From Chloroflexia bacterium (GTDB lineage: Bacteria > Chloroflexota > Chloroflexia > Thermomicrobiales > UBA6265), in contig JACCVE010000350.1 in the NCBI GenBank assembly GCA_013698285.1, forward strand, positions 1 to 6,685: DNA of 6,685 bases. The letters run 5' to 3'. Position numbers and translations under genes: made by a program. The first letter of the stretch is position 1. Each line of letters begins with the position of its first letter. Positions 5,857-6,685 of this stretch are shown one piece after another. The notes under the pieces were generated by a model. That model was not told the DNA's origin and did not search any database. It worked only from the letters and a program-made list of their open reading frames with translations.

Positions 5857-5905
5857 GCCGTTTCTGGCATGCTTCCGGCATGTTCGTGCCCGCACGCCGT
5901 TTCTG
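5857..5905. repeat. Direct-repeat cluster upstream of the right-edge gene
   Basis: GCCGTTTCTG occurs at 5857-5866 and again at 5896-5905, 39 bp apart. Between them GGCATG occurs twice, at 5866-5871 and 5877-5882, 11 bp apart or about one helical turn. The second GGCATG is followed by CGTGCC (5885-5890), an imperfect inverted copy. The arrangement resembles a regulator-binding array, but no partner is known. Confidence 0.45.
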
Positions 5906-6010
5906 CCTGCCCGTGACCGGACGGCGCCATCGTCACCCGAGCGTCCCGTCCCCCCTCACGTCAGCGATGGGGACCGGTGATTCCTCCGGCCCTCCTAAGG
6001 CATCACGTCC

Positions 6011-6017
6011 GGGAGGT
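6011..6017 (+). promoter_or_regulatory. Ribosome binding site of the right-edge gene
   Basis: GGGAGGT lies 8 nt before ATG 6026 and 5 nt before the in-frame GTG at 6023. The ATG is preferred because of codon type and spacing. Confidence 0.65.
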
Positions 6018-6025
6018 CGCGGGTG

Positions 6026-6685
6026 ATGTTCCGGGGCGGATCGCGCCCGTCGCGACGGGACGGACCATCACCGTTCTCGCAGGAATGGATCTCCTCGCCG
6101 CCCGAACCGGACCTGCCGAAGCGGGTGGCACCGAAGCCGGATTGGCTCCCCCCCATCCTGCCGTCCTGGTTCCCCTCCGCCAAGACGCTGAGCGGCTTCC
6201 TGGTCATCGTCCTCGTCCTCGGCACGGTGATGATGGCGACCGGGGGTGGGTCGGGCCGCCTCGACCGGGATTCGCCCGACGATAGCGCGATGTTGGCGGC
6301 GCGGGAACTGGCGACCGACGAGGCGATCGTGTCGCCGACAGAGACCGCCCCCACCCCCGAACAGCCCGCTGGCGAGGTCACTGACCAGGCAGCTGCCGTC
6401 GTGGGGACCGCGACCATCGCGACGACCGGCCAAGTCGTGACCGAGGCGCCGACCGCGACACCGGTGCCGACGACTCCCGCGGCGGCCGGTGGCTCCACCA
6501 CTGACCCGGCCGCGGCGGGAGCCGTGATCCCGAACTACCGGATCCTCTCCTACTACGGCCACCCGGCCGATGACCAGATGGGCATCCTCGGTGCGTACGA
6601 GCCGGAGGCGCTGCTGGCCAAGCTGCGCGAGCAGGCGGAGGCCTACGAGGCGGCGGACCCATCCCGGCCCGTCTTGCTCGCCCTG
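6026..6685 (+). CDS. Single-pass membrane protein with Thr/Pro-rich stalk, 3'-partial, unclassified outer domain
   Basis: The frame is open from ATG 6026 to the window end (220 codons, no stop), so the gene is truncated on the right. Residues 1-55 are polar and Pro/Arg-rich and probably cytoplasmic. About 57-72 (GFLVIVLVLGTVMMAT) form one membrane segment. Residues 73-165 are a Thr/Pro/Ala/Val-rich stalk with repeated TATP/TAPTP-like motifs and no Cys. From about 168 a folded domain begins: NYRILSYYGHP, then MGILGAYEPEALL, an amphipathic helix with KLREQAEAYEAADP, and RPVLLAL at the edge. The layout is that of a type II membrane protein displaying its C-terminal domain outside. The YYGHP / MGILG / QAEAYEAADPSRPV pattern resembles uncharacterised secreted proteins I associate with Chloroflexota and Actinobacteria, perhaps a TIM-barrel-type domain, but I cannot name a function. 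The good SD, the coherent hydrophobic segment and the G/C-ending codons support the frame. Confidence 0.8.
   Translation, partial: MFRGGSRPSRRDGPSPFSQEWISSPPEPDLPKRVAPKPDWLPPILPSWFPSAKTLSGFLVIVLVLGTVMMATGGGSGRLDRDSPDDSAMLAARELATDEAIVSPTETAPTPEQPAGEVTDQAAAVVGTATIATTGQVVTEAPTATPVPTTPAAAGGSTTDPAAAGAVIPNYRILSYYGHPADDQMGILGAYEPEALLAKLREQAEAYEAADPSRPVLLAL

Larger units (their letters stand above)
5722..6025. other. Intergenic region with hairpins and direct repeats
   Basis: About 300 bp between LDT-2 and the right-edge gene. It holds a strong G/C hairpin (5781-5801), a short hairpin with a TTCGGG loop followed by TTT (5828-5843), and a direct-repeat cluster at 5857-5905. A poor promoter match (TTGCCC at 5845-5850, 17 nt, CATGCT at 5868-5873) overlaps the cluster. 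No small ORF with an SD and sensible composition was found. Confidence 0.45.

Noticed and set aside
5845..5873. Promoter TTGCCC-N17-CATGCT before the right-edge gene
   Set aside because: The -10 matches poorly and would imply a ~145-nt leader; not strong enough to list as a feature.
4183..5895. Very long - strand open frame (570 aa) opposite LDT-2
   Set aside because: It is antisense to a gene with clear signal, SH3 and YkuD motifs; it shows no motif and no SD-supported start, and its length is a by-product of GC-rich codons.
6068..6562. - strand open frames opposite the right-edge gene
   Set aside because: The + frame has SD, ATG, membrane segment and stalk in a coherent order; the - frames are Gly/Arg-rich shadows.
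1..6685. Search for CRISPR repeats, transposon ends, tRNA or rRNA genes, and defence genes
   Set aside because: No regularly spaced repeats, no transposase motifs, no tRNA-like cloverleaf and no nuclease or toxin-antitoxin motif were seen by eye.

Overview
The window is very GC-rich (roughly 70%) with strong third-position G/C bias, SD-preceded ATG and GTG starts, and secreted proteins carrying a ~50-residue repeat (TGH ... G[AS]P.SE ... Q.FE). From memory this repeat is common in extracellular proteins of Chloroflexota, so a Thermomicrobia-like chromosome is my best guess. That is inference from style and content; no rRNA or other phylogenetic marker is present.

Layout. (1) 1-422, + strand: the 3' end of a small membrane-protein gene whose start appears to lie left of the window. 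(2) 636-2036, +: a Sec-exported L,D-transpeptidase (LDT-1) with two TGH repeats and a C-terminal YkuD catalytic domain, behind a plausible promoter near 500-529. (3) 2037-2393: about 360 bp without a convincing gene, holding small inverted repeats and a terminator-like hairpin. (4) 3903 down to 2394, -: a small cupin protein followed 70 nt later by an R. etli-type (class 3) L-asparaginase, probably co-transcribed. (5) 3904-4104: a divergent intergenic region. (6) 4105-5721, +: a second L,D-transpeptidase (LDT-2) with a twin-arginine signal, two TGH repeats, two SH3-like domains and YkuD. (7) 5722-6025: an intergenic region with hairpins and a cluster of direct repeats. (8) 6026 to the right edge, +: a single-pass membrane protein with a long Thr/Pro/Ala-rich stalk and the beginning of an outer domain, cut by the window end.

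How the genes relate. The two transpeptidases share the same unusual plan: paired TGH repeats followed by YkuD. They use different export signals, Sec for one and apparently Tat for the other, and probably act on peptidoglycan or another wall polymer outside the membrane. The two membrane proteins at the edges would also be at the envelope, so three or four of six genes concern the cell surface. The cupin/asparaginase pair is a metabolic insertion on the opposite strand with no obvious link to wall chemistry.

I see no CRISPR array, tRNA, rRNA, transposase, phage gene or recognisable defence system. The most noteworthy elements are the four-copy repeat with identical internal spacing, the Sec/Tat pair of paralogous enzymes, the unclassified right-edge protein, and a repeat cluster upstream of it.
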